Below, in pieces: positions 47,380 to 55,085 of a stretch of DNA of 64,000 bases. The notes beneath the pieces are model-generated. The model had not been told where the DNA came from and did not search any database. It was given only the letters and a program-made list of their open reading frames with translations. The DNA is taken from contig NZ_CP117030.1 in the NCBI RefSeq assembly GCF_028551255.1, positions 620,001 through 684,000 on the forward strand, given 5' to 3'. Within the stretch, counting starts at the first letter, position 1. Each line of letters starts with the position of its first letter. This DNA comes from Vibrio tubiashii (GTDB lineage: Bacteria; Pseudomonadota; Gammaproteobacteria; Enterobacterales; Vibrionaceae). Position numbers and translations under genes: made by a program.

Positions 47380-47762
47380 AATCTTTTCTCCTGATGGGTG
47401 ACCTTCGAGAGAAATATTACGCCTAAGGACGTAAGGAGTCTGTCAGGCTATGTAAGATTACTACTAGGTTTTGTAAAGCTTACCTTTTAGTTTGTAACCT
47501 GTTCATGACTAAGTCAATTTGCTGTCAGCGAATAGCGTGTTTAGTGAAGTGGGAGTCAGAGGTGAGGCGTTGCCGCCCTATAGTTTTTAAAACCTAGTTG
47601 ATCTAATTACGATCGCGGCTAACCGTTTGTTTAAGCGATGAACATTAAAAAAGAGAGCGGATCTGGTATCGAAGTTGCTTGTGTTGTTGATACAGACACA
47701 AGAGCGTAAAGTGTCTATGTTAAGAATAATGGTGTCAGCAGTGAATTGCGCAGGATGAAGCA
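47380..47762. other. Intergenic region
   Basis: About 380 bp between divergent genes; I see no gene, repeat or recognisable regulatory site. Confidence 0.3.
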
Positions 47763-48593
47763 ATGAAAAAACTAGGAATACTGTTTGCTGTCTGTTTGGC
47801 TCTGGCTGGATGTAGTACCAAGTTTGTCTATAACAATATGGACTGGCTGTTACTGGAGTATCTTGATGACTATGTTGAGCTCAATGATTCTCAAGAAGAG
47901 ATTGTTAGTCAAAAGGTAGCCGTTCTGAGTGAGTGGCATCGTACACAAGAAATCCCCCATTATGTTGAACATCTTGATGAGCTAATGGCAATCGAACCTA
48001 ACACGTTCACAATGGATCAGCTTAAAGAGCAGGAAGCTAAATTTCAGCAGCATTCACAGCGCCTTGTGGCGAGAGTTGCACCCGAACTTTATTCCATTGC
48101 TAGAGAGTTATCTAACGAGCAAGTAGAAGAGTTGATGAACAGTATTCGTGTTCGTCACACCAAATACAAAAGAAAATACCAAAAACTTTCCGACTCAGAA
48201 ATCAAAGAGCGTTATAAAGAGCGCATTGAAGAGAATCTAGAAACTTGGCTTGGCCGTCTAACCAAGCAACAACAAGCGTTATTGGATGATTGGGTAGCGG
48301 ATCTTTATGTCACTTCTCATGATTGGATTAACCACCAAACAAAAATGCGTATTGAAGTGAATACCTTATTATCGAATCGTCTCGATATGGCTAAGTTCCA
48401 GCCTGAATTTCAACAGCTAATGTTTAACCCAAACAGCTTCTATGCGCCGGAACTTGAGCAAAAAATCGATCACAATAAACAAGTCGCAAATCAGTATCTG
48501 GTAAAAGTCATTAACTCTATGACCACTAAGCAGACGAAGCACTATCGTGAAGAACTGCAAGACTGGAAAGAACTTGCACTAGATATTCAGTAA
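47763..48593 (+). CDS. DUF6279 family lipoprotein
   Basis: This is a 276-aa lipoprotein (lipobox LAGC, Cys16) of the DUF6279 family, common in marine gamma-proteobacteria. After the signal comes the conserved STKFVYNNMDWLLLEYLDDYVEL, followed by a long, charged, helical region with possible coiled coil (residues ~95-200). AGGATGAAGCA precedes the ATG. The family has no known function. It is followed by a TSUP transporter gene 88 bp later. Confidence 0.78.
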   Translation: MKKLGILFAVCLALAGCSTKFVYNNMDWLLLEYLDDYVELNDSQEEIVSQKVAVLSEWHRTQEIPHYVEHLDELMAIEPNTFTMDQLKEQEAKFQQHSQRLVARVAPELYSIARELSNEQVEELMNSIRVRHTKYKRKYQKLSDSEIKERYKERIEENLETWLGRLTKQQQALLDDWVADLYVTSHDWINHQTKMRIEVNTLLSNRLDMAKFQPEFQQLMFNPNSFYAPELEQKIDHNKQVANQYLVKVINSMTTKQTKHYREELQDWKELALDIQ

Positions 48594-48681
48594 CTTACGC
48601 CACAAAACCGGCAAAATGAGGTTTGTTTAATAGTTTGAGCAAGCTAGAGTAAGAGATTCCTTACACAACCTTGCGATAACT

Positions 48682-49446
48682 ATGGAATGGATTCTGTTAT
48701 TTGGCGCGGGCGTTTTGGGAGGGATACTCAATAGCATTGCTGGTGGCGGGAGTTTTATCACTTTTCCAGCGCTTATGTTTGTGGGCGTACCTCCTGTCGT
48801 TGCGAATGCCACAAATACTTTTGCCGCGTGTGCTGGCTATATCAGCGGCACCTATGGGTTTAGGCACGATATCGCTGAGTCCACTGGTTCTATGAAGCGA
48901 ATCATTGTTCTTAGTCTTGTTGGTGGCGCACTCGGTGCTTATTTGCTCCTTAGTGTTTCAGAACACCAGTTTTTAACCGCAATTCCTTGGTTACTCCTGT
49001 TTGCAACTTTACTATTTTTGTTTGGTAACCAAATCAACCACTGGACTGCCAAGCTTTCTCGTTCGGCTTCACTTCACCCGCTGTGGGCGGTACTTTCTGC
49101 CTCGATGCTGCTTATTATCGTTTCTGCGTATGGTGGTTTCTTTAATGCAGGGTTAGGAGTTGTAGTGCTGAGTTATTTGGTGCTAGCGGGTCACAGTGAC
49201 ATCAACCAAATGAATGGCCTAAAGCTGTTAATCTCTTCTTGTGTCTCTCTTATCGCCATAGTGGTGTTCGTTATTGATGGTTCAATAGACTGGTGGCGAG
49301 GCGGTGCAGTGATGCTGGGAACGCTATCGGGAGGCTATGTCGCCGCAAGAGTCTCGCGAAAAATAGAGCAACATTACGTTAAAGGCTTTGTCGCCTTATC
49401 TAGCGTTGCAATGACTGTGTACTTTTTCTTAGATGTCTATATCTAA
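48682..49446 (+). CDS. TSUP (TauE/SafE) family membrane transporter
   Basis: This is a 254-aa inner-membrane protein with seven to eight hydrophobic segments. It has the two-fold TSUP repeat: GGILNSIAGGGSFITFPALM (18-37) and, in the second half, GGFFNAGLGVVVLSYLVLAG. Members export sulfite, sulfoacetate or other organosulfur anions; the substrate here is unknown. It is downstream of the DUF6279 lipoprotein gene on the same strand. Confidence 0.85.
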   Translation: MEWILLFGAGVLGGILNSIAGGGSFITFPALMFVGVPPVVANATNTFAACAGYISGTYGFRHDIAESTGSMKRIIVLSLVGGALGAYLLLSVSEHQFLTAIPWLLLFATLLFLFGNQINHWTAKLSRSASLHPLWAVLSASMLLIIVSAYGGFFNAGLGVVVLSYLVLAGHSDINQMNGLKLLISSCVSLIAIVVFVIDGSIDWWRGGAVMLGTLSGGYVAARVSRKIEQHYVKGFVALSSVAMTVYFFLDVYI

Positions 49447-49543
49447 AGACGCTTGCCTACCTTGAGTGCTATCACACTCATATCTATTTTGATGTCAATT
49501 TAGGTTAATTTAGCTTTCCAAAAGGCATAATAAAAGTGGTCAA

Positions 49544-49578
49544 GAAAAGGCCATTTATTTGTCTTTCAAGGCCTTTTC
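49544..49578 (+). terminator. Possible terminator hairpin
   Basis: GAAAAGGCC / GGCCTTTTC stem (9 bp) with a 17-nt loop, between the TSUP gene and the small gene at 49600. The loop is long and there is no separate T run, so termination is uncertain. Confidence 0.35.
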
Positions 49579-49599
49579 GATTTGCGATTAGGAGGCTTT

Positions 49600-49791
49600 A
49601 TGAGTAGAAAACTAGGCAGAGTCATGTCAAGTAGCCGCATGATTACCTTCGTTGCATTTCTAGCTGCAACATTTGCTTGGATATTAAAGATGCCGGCGCT
49701 GTTTACTGTTTCGTTGATTGCGCTTGTAGCTAGTGGTGGTCTCTATCTAAACGATAAGTATAAGCACCGTAAAGAAGAAAAGAGCGCCTGA
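49600..49791 (+). CDS. Small membrane protein, unknown function
   Basis: This is a 63-aa protein with two predicted hydrophobic segments (residues ~12-30 and ~33-50) and a charged C-terminus (DKYKHRKEEKSA). The start at ATG 49600 is supported by GGAGG (49591-49595) four to five bases upstream, a strong site that makes this a real gene despite its size. I do not recognise a family. Its stop codon lies inside the terminator hairpin of the converging dehydrogenase gene. Confidence 0.65.
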   Translation: MSRKLGRVMSSSRMITFVAFLAATFAWILKMPALFTVSLIALVASGGLYLNDKYKHRKEEKSA

Positions 49792-49800
49792 TGGCGCTCT
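49781..49800 (-). terminator. Terminator of the aldehyde dehydrogenase gene
   Basis: AGAGCGCC / GGCGCTCT stem with a four-base loop. On the minus strand it is followed by TTTTCTTCTTT. It overlaps the end of the small plus-strand gene. Confidence 0.7.
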
Positions 49801-49810
49801 GAGATGTGTC

Positions 49811-51331
49811 TTAGAAGAATCCTAATGGGTTAACATCGTAACTGATCAGTAGGTTCTTGGTGTTTTGGTAATGATCGAGCATCATTTTGTGTGTCTCTCG
49901 GCCAATACCTGACTTCTTATAACCACCAAATGCAGCGTGAGCAGGGTAAGCGTGGTAACAGTTGACCCAGATTCGTCCCGCTTCGATGTTGCGACCCATT
50001 CGATACGCTAGGTTGGCATCGCGAGTCCACACGCCAGCACCAAGACCGTACTCGGTATCATTAGCAATCGCGAGTGCTTCTGCTTCATCTTTGAAACTGG
50101 TCACCGCAATCACAGGGCCAAAAATCTCTTCTTGGAAAACACGCATCTTATTGTTGCCTTCAAGCAAAGTAGGCTGAATGTAGTAACCTGATTCAATGGC
50201 GTCAGTTTGCTGAGCAATCTCACCACCAAACACCACTTTCGCACCTTCTTGGCGGCCGATTTCTAGGTAACTTAAAATCTTATCAAATTGTTCCTGAGAA
50301 GCCTGCGCGCCAACCTGAGTCTCAGTGTCGAGTGGGTTGCCTTGTTTAATAGTCTTCGCTCTTTCGGCCACTTTAGCGATGAACTTATCGTAGACAGATT
50401 CGTGGACTAAGACACGTGATGGACAGGTACAGACTTCACCTTGGTTAAAGAACGCGAGCAAAGTCCCTTCGATACATTTATCTAGGTATTCATCTTCATG
50501 GTCAAAGATATCTGGGAAGTAGATGTTAGGTGATTTGCCACCTAGTTCAACCGTCGATGGAATGAGGCTTTCGGCGGCGCACTTAAGAATATGGTTACCA
50601 ATTTCTGTTGAGCCCGTAAACGCGAGTTTGGCAATACGGTTGCTGGTTGCGAGTGCTTGGCCTGCTTCGCTACCGAAGCCGTTGACCACATTAACCACCC
50701 CGGCAGGAATAAGGTCACCGATTTTTTCCATCAATAGTAGGATTGAAGTAGGTGTCTGCTCTGCGGGTTTTAAGACGACACAACACCCTGCTGCAAGTGC
50801 AGGCGCTAGCTTCCATGCCGCCATTAGCATTGGGAAGTTCCAAGGGATGATTTGTCCAACCACACCAATCGGCTCAGGGAAGTGGTAGCTTGCGGTATTA
50901 ACATCGAGCTCAGCGGCACTGCCTTCTTGAGCGCGAATACAGCCTGCAAAGTAACGGAAATGATCGACAACAAGCGGTAAATCCGCGGCTAGTGTTTCAC
51001 GAACAGGCTTTCCGTTTTCCCATGTCTCTGCGACAGCAAGCTCTTCTAAGTTCTGCTCAATTCGATCCGCGATTTTAAGCAGAATATTTGAACGTTCAGT
51101 TACGCTTGTCGCTGCCCAACTCGCTCGTACACTATGCGCCGCATCAAGGGCGAGGTTAATATCCTCCTCACCAGAACGCGCAACTTTACAATAAGCTTGA
51201 CCATTAACAGGCGAGGTGTTGTCAAAGTATTCACCTGACACAGGCTTAACCCATTCGCCCCCAATGAAATTGTCATAGTGGGTTTTGAAACTAACAACGG
51301 AACCTTGACTGCCTGGCTGTGCGTAAATCAT
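49811..51331 (-). CDS. NAD-dependent aldehyde dehydrogenase (AldB/ExaC type)
   Basis: This cytoplasmic aldehyde dehydrogenase (506 aa) probably oxidises acetaldehyde or similar aldehydes. Catalytic Glu262 in TVELGGKSP and Cys301 in [11 protein letters not shown] are intact; the extra Cys303 is typical of the AldB/ExaC group. The N-terminus [12 protein letters not shown] and the length also fit. A ribosome-binding AAAGGA lies upstream, and a -24/-12 type promoter at 51418-51432 precedes it. The divergent sigma-54 activator is the likely controller. The physiological substrate is inferred. Confidence 0.88.
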   Translation of the reverse strand: MIYAQPGSQGSVVSFKTHYDNFIGGEWVKPVSGEYFDNTSPVNGQAYCKVARSGEEDINLALDAAHSVRASWAATSVTERSNILLKIADRIEQNLEELAVAETWENGKPVRETLAADLPLVVDHFRYFAGCIRAQEGSAAELDVNTASYHFPEPIGVVGQIIPWNFPMLMAAWKLAPALAAGCCVVLKPAEQTPTSILLLMEKIGDLIPAGVVNVVNGFGSEAGQALATSNRIAKLAFTGSTEIGNHILKCAAESLIPSTVELGGKSPNIYFPDIFDHEDEYLDKCIEGTLLAFFNQGEVCTCPSRVLVHESVYDKFIAKVAERAKTIKQGNPLDTETQVGAQASQEQFDKILSYLEIGRQEGAKVVFGGEIAQQTDAIESGYYIQPTLLEGNNKMRVFQEEIFGPVIAVTSFKDEAEALAIANDTEYGLGAGVWTRDANLAYRMGRNIEAGRIWVNCYHAYPAHAAFGGYKKSGIGRETHKMMLDHYQNTKNLLISYDVNPLGFF

Positions 51332-51417
51332 ATAAATATCCTTTTTATTTTCTCATTCAAGTATGTCTGAAGGACTCACACTCGGGTGAACACTTCTAAT
51401 GGCACAGGTTAGTTAAC

Positions 51418-51432
51418 GCAAATCACAGACCA
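51418..51432 (-). promoter_or_regulatory. Sigma-54 (-24/-12) promoter of the aldehyde dehydrogenase gene
   Basis: Read on the minus strand, TGGTCTGTGATTTGC has the invariant GG and GC ten bases apart and fits TGG-N9-TTGC. It lies about 85 bp before the start codon and opposite a sigma-54 activator gene. Confidence 0.75.
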
Positions 51433-51540
51433 AATGTTAAAAACTTGTTGTAATTATTTTCTGGCGCTAGAGTATTCAAGGCTTAAAGAAAGATGTTTTA
51501 AACACAAAGTAGAGGAACGAGTTGTTAACAAATTGTTCAA

Positions 51541-51582
51541 CTGTTCCAAATTGGTACAACTCAAGTGTTCAAAGTTGGAACA
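51541..51582. promoter_or_regulatory. Paired palindromes, likely enhancer sites of the sigma-54 activator
   Basis: Two similar palindromes lie in tandem: TGTTCCAAATTGGTACA (about 51542-51558) and TGTTCAAAGTTGGAACA (51566-51582), with a further TTGTTAACAA just upstream. They are over 100 bp from the -24/-12 promoter, as enhancer sites should be, and abut the activator gene's own start, which allows autoregulation. Confidence 0.6.
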
Positions 51583-51585
51583 GGT

Positions 51586-53349
51586 ATGGAACTACAGACA
51601 ACACAATCTGGTGACTGGCTCGCCTCTTCATGGCAAAGAAGCTCGAATGCAGGTTTAAGACAAATTAAAAAACCGGATGACATTAATGTTTCAAACGTTT
51701 TGCTCAAGGAGCGACGTTACAACGCCCAAGGAGTCATTCAAGCGGTCAAACAATGTGCATTGCCTCTGTTCAATCAAGTTATGTCTCGTAGCGAAAGCCG
51801 CTTGATATTAACCGACTCTGAAGGTGTGATACTTGCCAGTTGGGGGCAGGAGAAGTTTCGAGAGAAATTGATGTCAATCGCCCTCGAATCGGGCACATGT
51901 TGGCAAGAAAAATGGAAAGGCACTAATGCGATCGGAACCGCTCTTTTTGAACAAAAAGCGGTTTCCGTTATCGGTGAACAGCACTTTATCAAACAGCACA
52001 GGTTTATCAGTTGCTCTGCTAGTCCTCTGTTCAACCATCTAGGCGAACTGGTTGGGATTCTTGATATTACGAGCGAGCAAGCCAAACATGATGTGACAAC
52101 GCAACTTTTAGTGCAAAACATGGTTCAGTTGGTTGAAAACTACATGCTAACCCAAATTCCAGAAGGATCGCTGCAAATTAACTTGGCCCATAACGAATCG
52201 GTGTTAAAAAGCGGCTGGCAAGGGATAGTGATTGCGGATGAGAATGGTCATGTTGTGGCTCACAATCAAGTGGCCACCCAATTAATTGATCAGGCTTCTT
52301 TGCTGGGCGAGCATTTCGAGAATCTACTCCGACAATCGCTACAAAATCAGTTCGTTTTTGAAAAGAAAAGCATTGGCAAAACACCTTCCGCTAAGAAATG
52401 GATCAGCGCAGCCAGCGACCTGCATTACGGAGACGATAAGGTGGAGCAGGCTTGGCAACAGGCCAACAAGGTCATGGGTTGCGATATCAGTCTGTTGATC
52501 TTAGGTGAAACCGGGGTGGGAAAAGGTGAGTTTGTTAAAGCACTGCACAAGCACAGCAGTCGTCGCAGTGAACCCTTGGTTACCGTAAACTGTGGTGCAT
52601 TGCCGAAAGATTTAATCGAGTCGGAGTTGTTTGGTCATGCACCAGGTGCATTTACTGGTGCTAACAAGCAAGGCTACAGTGGGCGCATAAGACAAGCCGA
52701 TAAGGGTATCTTGTTCCTTGATGAAATAGGGGAGATGCCGCTTGAGGCACAGTGTCGCTTGCTATCGGTATTGCAAGATAAAGTCGTGATGCCGGTGGGA
52801 TCTGCTCAATCTCACCATGTTGATATTCAGGTCATCGCGGCAACGCATCAAGATCTAAATCTTTTGGTTTCTCAAGGTAAGTTCAGGCAAGACTTATATT
52901 ATCGACTCAATGGATTGGTGGTGGCGTTACCGTCTTTGTATGAACGCCAAGATAAGCTCGCCTTGATTCACGCTATTCACAACAAGTATCAGCAGAATAA
53001 TCAAATGCTTTCGAATGAGCTGACAAGCGCACTGATGAATTATCGTTGGCCAGGTAATCTCAGAGAACTCGACAACCTAGTCAAAGTCGCGAGCTTAATT
53101 GCCCGTGATACCCACGAAATAGGCATAGAACATCTGCCTGCTCACTTTTCACAGCCTTTGCAAGGTTTTCAGCCCAGTGCAAAAGATGATGAAGAGGTAT
53201 CTGATCTAAAGTCTACGCTTAACGCCACTTTAATCGATACCTATCACACTCACAATGGCAATGTCAGCAAAGTCTCTCGCGCGCTTGGCATTAGCCGTAA
53301 CACGGTATATCGCAAACTCAAAGCCTTGGGGTTAATGAAAGCTAAATGA
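51586..53349 (+). CDS. Sigma-54-dependent transcriptional activator, AcoR-like
   Basis: This bacterial enhancer-binding protein (587 aa from ATG 51586; a GTG seven codons earlier also reads in frame) activates sigma-54 promoters. An N-terminal GAF-type sensor (~60-200) is followed by a second sensor region, an AAA+ domain with Walker A GETGVGKG, the sigma-54 contact loop GAFTGA and Walker B GILFLDEIGE. A C-terminal Fis-type helix-turn-helix (GNVSKVSRALGISRNTVYRKL) completes it. The layout is that of AcoR, the activator of acetoin or aldehyde catabolism. It is divergent from the aldehyde dehydrogenase. Its last bases overlap the converging VOC gene. Confidence 0.9.
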   Translation: MELQTTQSGDWLASSWQRSSNAGLRQIKKPDDINVSNVLLKERRYNAQGVIQAVKQCALPLFNQVMSRSESRLILTDSEGVILASWGQEKFREKLMSIALESGTCWQEKWKGTNAIGTALFEQKAVSVIGEQHFIKQHRFISCSASPLFNHLGELVGILDITSEQAKHDVTTQLLVQNMVQLVENYMLTQIPEGSLQINLAHNESVLKSGWQGIVIADENGHVVAHNQVATQLIDQASLLGEHFENLLRQSLQNQFVFEKKSIGKTPSAKKWISAASDLHYGDDKVEQAWQQANKVMGCDISLLILGETGVGKGEFVKALHKHSSRRSEPLVTVNCGALPKDLIESELFGHAPGAFTGANKQGYSGRIRQADKGILFLDEIGEMPLEAQCRLLSVLQDKVVMPVGSAQSHHVDIQVIAATHQDLNLLVSQGKFRQDLYYRLNGLVVALPSLYERQDKLALIHAIHNKYQQNNQMLSNELTSALMNYRWPGNLRELDNLVKVASLIARDTHEIGIEHLPAHFSQPLQGFQPSAKDDEEVSDLKSTLNATLIDTYHTHNGNVSKVSRALGISRNTVYRKLKALGLMKAK

Positions 53350-53746
53350 TATTTTGGTGCGAGATATCTGGATGATATAGCGGTTGAATAACATGGCCTT
53401 CAGGATCTTTGCAGTGAAAGCTCCGAGCGCCATCACTATGATCGTGAGGCTCATCCAAGACTGGCACTCCTTTATCTAACATAAACTCGTACCAATGATG
53501 GAGTTCATCCTTGGTTCTGACGATAAAACCAAAATGATCGACGCTTATCGGTGAGCAAACTCGTTGAGACTGCGCTCGTCCAAGCGACAAGTTATCACAA
53601 CCATTGGTCAGATAAACGAGGTTATCATTGGCTCTTCTTAGGATACTCATCCCCATAATTTCTGTGTAAAAAGCTTCACACTCCTCATATTTTTGAACAA
53701 CTAGTGCGATATGTCTAATGCCACTGAATGGTGTTGGTCTATCCAT
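53342..53746 (-). CDS. VOC-family (glyoxalase/dioxygenase fold) protein
   Basis: This is a 134-aa single-domain protein of the vicinal oxygen chelate superfamily. Metal-binding positions are visible: His12 in IRHIALVV, His71 in VDHFGF, and Glu116 in DPEGHVIQPLY. Families of this size include glyoxalase I, fosfomycin-resistance enzymes and dioxygenases; sequence alone does not choose among them. It overlaps the 3' end of the sigma-54 activator gene by eight bases and is divergent from the ABM-YtoQ pair, sharing a palindromic control region with it. Confidence 0.8.
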   Translation of the reverse strand: MDRPTPFSGIRHIALVVQKYEECEAFYTEIMGMSILRRANDNLVYLTNGCDNLSLGRAQSQRVCSPISVDHFGFIVRTKDELHHWYEFMLDKGVPVLDEPHDHSDGARSFHCKDPEGHVIQPLYHPDISHQNII

Positions 53747-53777
53747 ACTTTATCCCTTTGTACAATATCCCTATCCA

Positions 53778-53791
53778 TATTGTATACAATA
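53778..53791. promoter_or_regulatory. Perfect palindrome between VOC and ABM genes
   Basis: TATTGTATACAATA is a perfect 14-bp palindrome, with TTGTACAA (53758-53765) beside it. It lies centrally between divergent starts, so one regulator may control both. It resembles the alginate operator but lacks the central spacer base. Confidence 0.55.
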
Positions 53792-53845
53792 AAGTTGTTG
53801 TGGTACAACTATAAGTAGAACCAAACTCAAGGAGGGTAAACTATT

Positions 53846-54151
53846 ATGTACTGCATTATTGTGAGCAATCGAGTCAAGCAGGGATGCGAAGAAGACTATA
53901 TATCCATTATGGGTAAAAATGCTCGTTGTTCAGTGGAGAATGAAGAAGGTTGTATACAATTTGATGTGGTGAAGGATATCAATGATCCTCAGCTGTTTCA
54001 TTTGTACGAGATTTATCAAAACCAACAAGCGCTGGCGATACATAAGCAAACCCAGCACTACTTATTAAGTCGAGAGCAACTCGCTGATATAGTCATAGAG
54101 CAATCTGTACTGCGCGCTGATGTGTTAGCGACAAATGCTAAGAAAAGCTAG
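53846..54151 (+). CDS. ABM-domain (antibiotic biosynthesis monooxygenase-like) protein
   Basis: This is a 101-aa single-domain protein of the dimeric alpha-beta barrel ABM family. The pattern GCIQFDVVKDINDPQLFHLYEIYQN and IHKQTQHYL is typical (Glu in YEIY, then His pair). AAGGAGGGT gives a strong ribosome site. Family members include quinol monooxygenases and LsrG-like isomerases. It is followed 14 bp later by a YtoQ gene and they form an operon. The substrate is unknown. Confidence 0.82.
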   Translation: MYCIIVSNRVKQGCEEDYISIMGKNARCSVENEEGCIQFDVVKDINDPQLFHLYEIYQNQQALAIHKQTQHYLLSREQLADIVIEQSVLRADVLATNAKKS

Positions 54152-54165
54152 AAGGGAGTAATCAA

Positions 54166-54609
54166 ATGATTTGGAAAGTTTACCTAAGTGGGGAAATACA
54201 CACCGATTGGCGTGAACGCATAGTTGAAGGAGCAAGGAAGTTGGAACTCAATATAGAGTTCTACTCAGCGAATACAGACCATGAGTCAAGCGATGCGGCT
54301 GGAGATATGTTACGACAGAACGAATCAGGCTTTTGGCGTGATCATCAGTCTTCTAAGGTCAATGCTATTCGAACGTCCACTTTGATCAAGCAATGTGATA
54401 TTGGCGTAGTACGTTTTGGCGAAAAGTATCGCCAATGGAATGCCGCGTTCGATGCGGGCATGCTATCGGCACTCGATAAGCCTTACATTACTCTTCATGA
54501 TGAGTCACTGATTCACCCTCTTAAAGAAGTCGACGCGGCCGCAATGGCATGGGCAGAATCCCCAGAGCAGGTTGTTGAGCTGCTAAAGTACGTTGTTCAA
54601 TCCAACTAG
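54166..54609 (+). CDS. YtoQ family protein
   Basis: This is a 147-aa protein of the YtoQ family, related to the nucleoside 2-deoxyribosyltransferase fold. It begins with WKVYLSGEIHTDWRE and includes CDIGVVRFGEKYRQWNAAFDAG, the two most conserved stretches. The function is not established. It shares an operon with the ABM gene, with AAGGGAG before its ATG, and ends at a terminator. Confidence 0.85.
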   Translation: MIWKVYLSGEIHTDWRERIVEGARKLELNIEFYSANTDHESSDAAGDMLRQNESGFWRDHQSSKVNAIRTSTLIKQCDIGVVRFGEKYRQWNAAFDAGMLSALDKPYITLHDESLIHPLKEVDAAAMAWAESPEQVVELLKYVVQSN

Positions 54610-54635
54610 TGATAGATTAGCCATCTCGCAAACAG

Positions 54636-54661
54636 CACCACCTAAAAGGTGGTGTTTTTTT
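54636..54661 (+). terminator. Terminator after ytoQ
   Basis: CACCACCT / AGGTGGTG stem, three-base loop, then seven T residues. Confidence 0.92.
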
Positions 54662-55037
54662 ATGAAAAAACGAAATTTATAAAACTAAATAAAGTCGAGG
54701 AATCTCAATCTAAACATTGAGACCAAGTCAAATTTATTCTTTTAAACTGAAAGTTATCACTAGCGTTGTCTTAAATGTAATAATCTCGTGTCTCATGTCT
54801 AATATATGAGAATGCTTCATTACTTCTATTTCTTGCCTCAAAAGTGCGACTCACGACGAATTAACTAGTGGCTGTAATAATAAAAACATAATATTTATTG
54901 AGTGTATTTTATACAGTTTTATAACTTATTTTGTTTCTCAGTTTTGAGACTTTACTTTTTATGCAGATCTAATTAAAAATAAACCCGCTTTTATTTATGA
55001 TGCAAAAGTTATACGTAGAGAATAACTGTTTAACAAC
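54662..55037. other. AT-rich leader region before the capsule operon
   Basis: About 375 bp of strongly AT-rich sequence with no gene. It should hold the capsule promoter; I cannot point to a specific -10/-35 pair with confidence. Confidence 0.35.
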
Positions 55038-55080
55038 TCAATAGCCCTTAAGGTCTACGCCTTGGGAGTAGTAGCGTACC
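55038..55080 (+). promoter_or_regulatory. JUMPstart/ops-like element
   Basis: The stretch contains TAGCCCTTAAG, then CCTTGGGAGTAGTAGCGTACC. This parallels the JUMPstart layout (a TAGC-n-TTAAGCC part followed by GGGGCGGTAGCGT). The last part, AGTAGTAGCGT (55067-55077), agrees with 8 of 11 positions of the ops core GGCGGTAGCGT. This suggests RfaH-dependent transcription of the polysaccharide operon. Confidence 0.6.
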
Positions 55081-55085
55081 GAAAT

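Noticed and set aside
53950..53959. TTGTATACAA inside the ABM gene as a second operator.
   Set aside because: It coincides with the codons for Cys-Ile-Gln in a conserved protein stretch, so chance is as likely; mentioned only as an aside.
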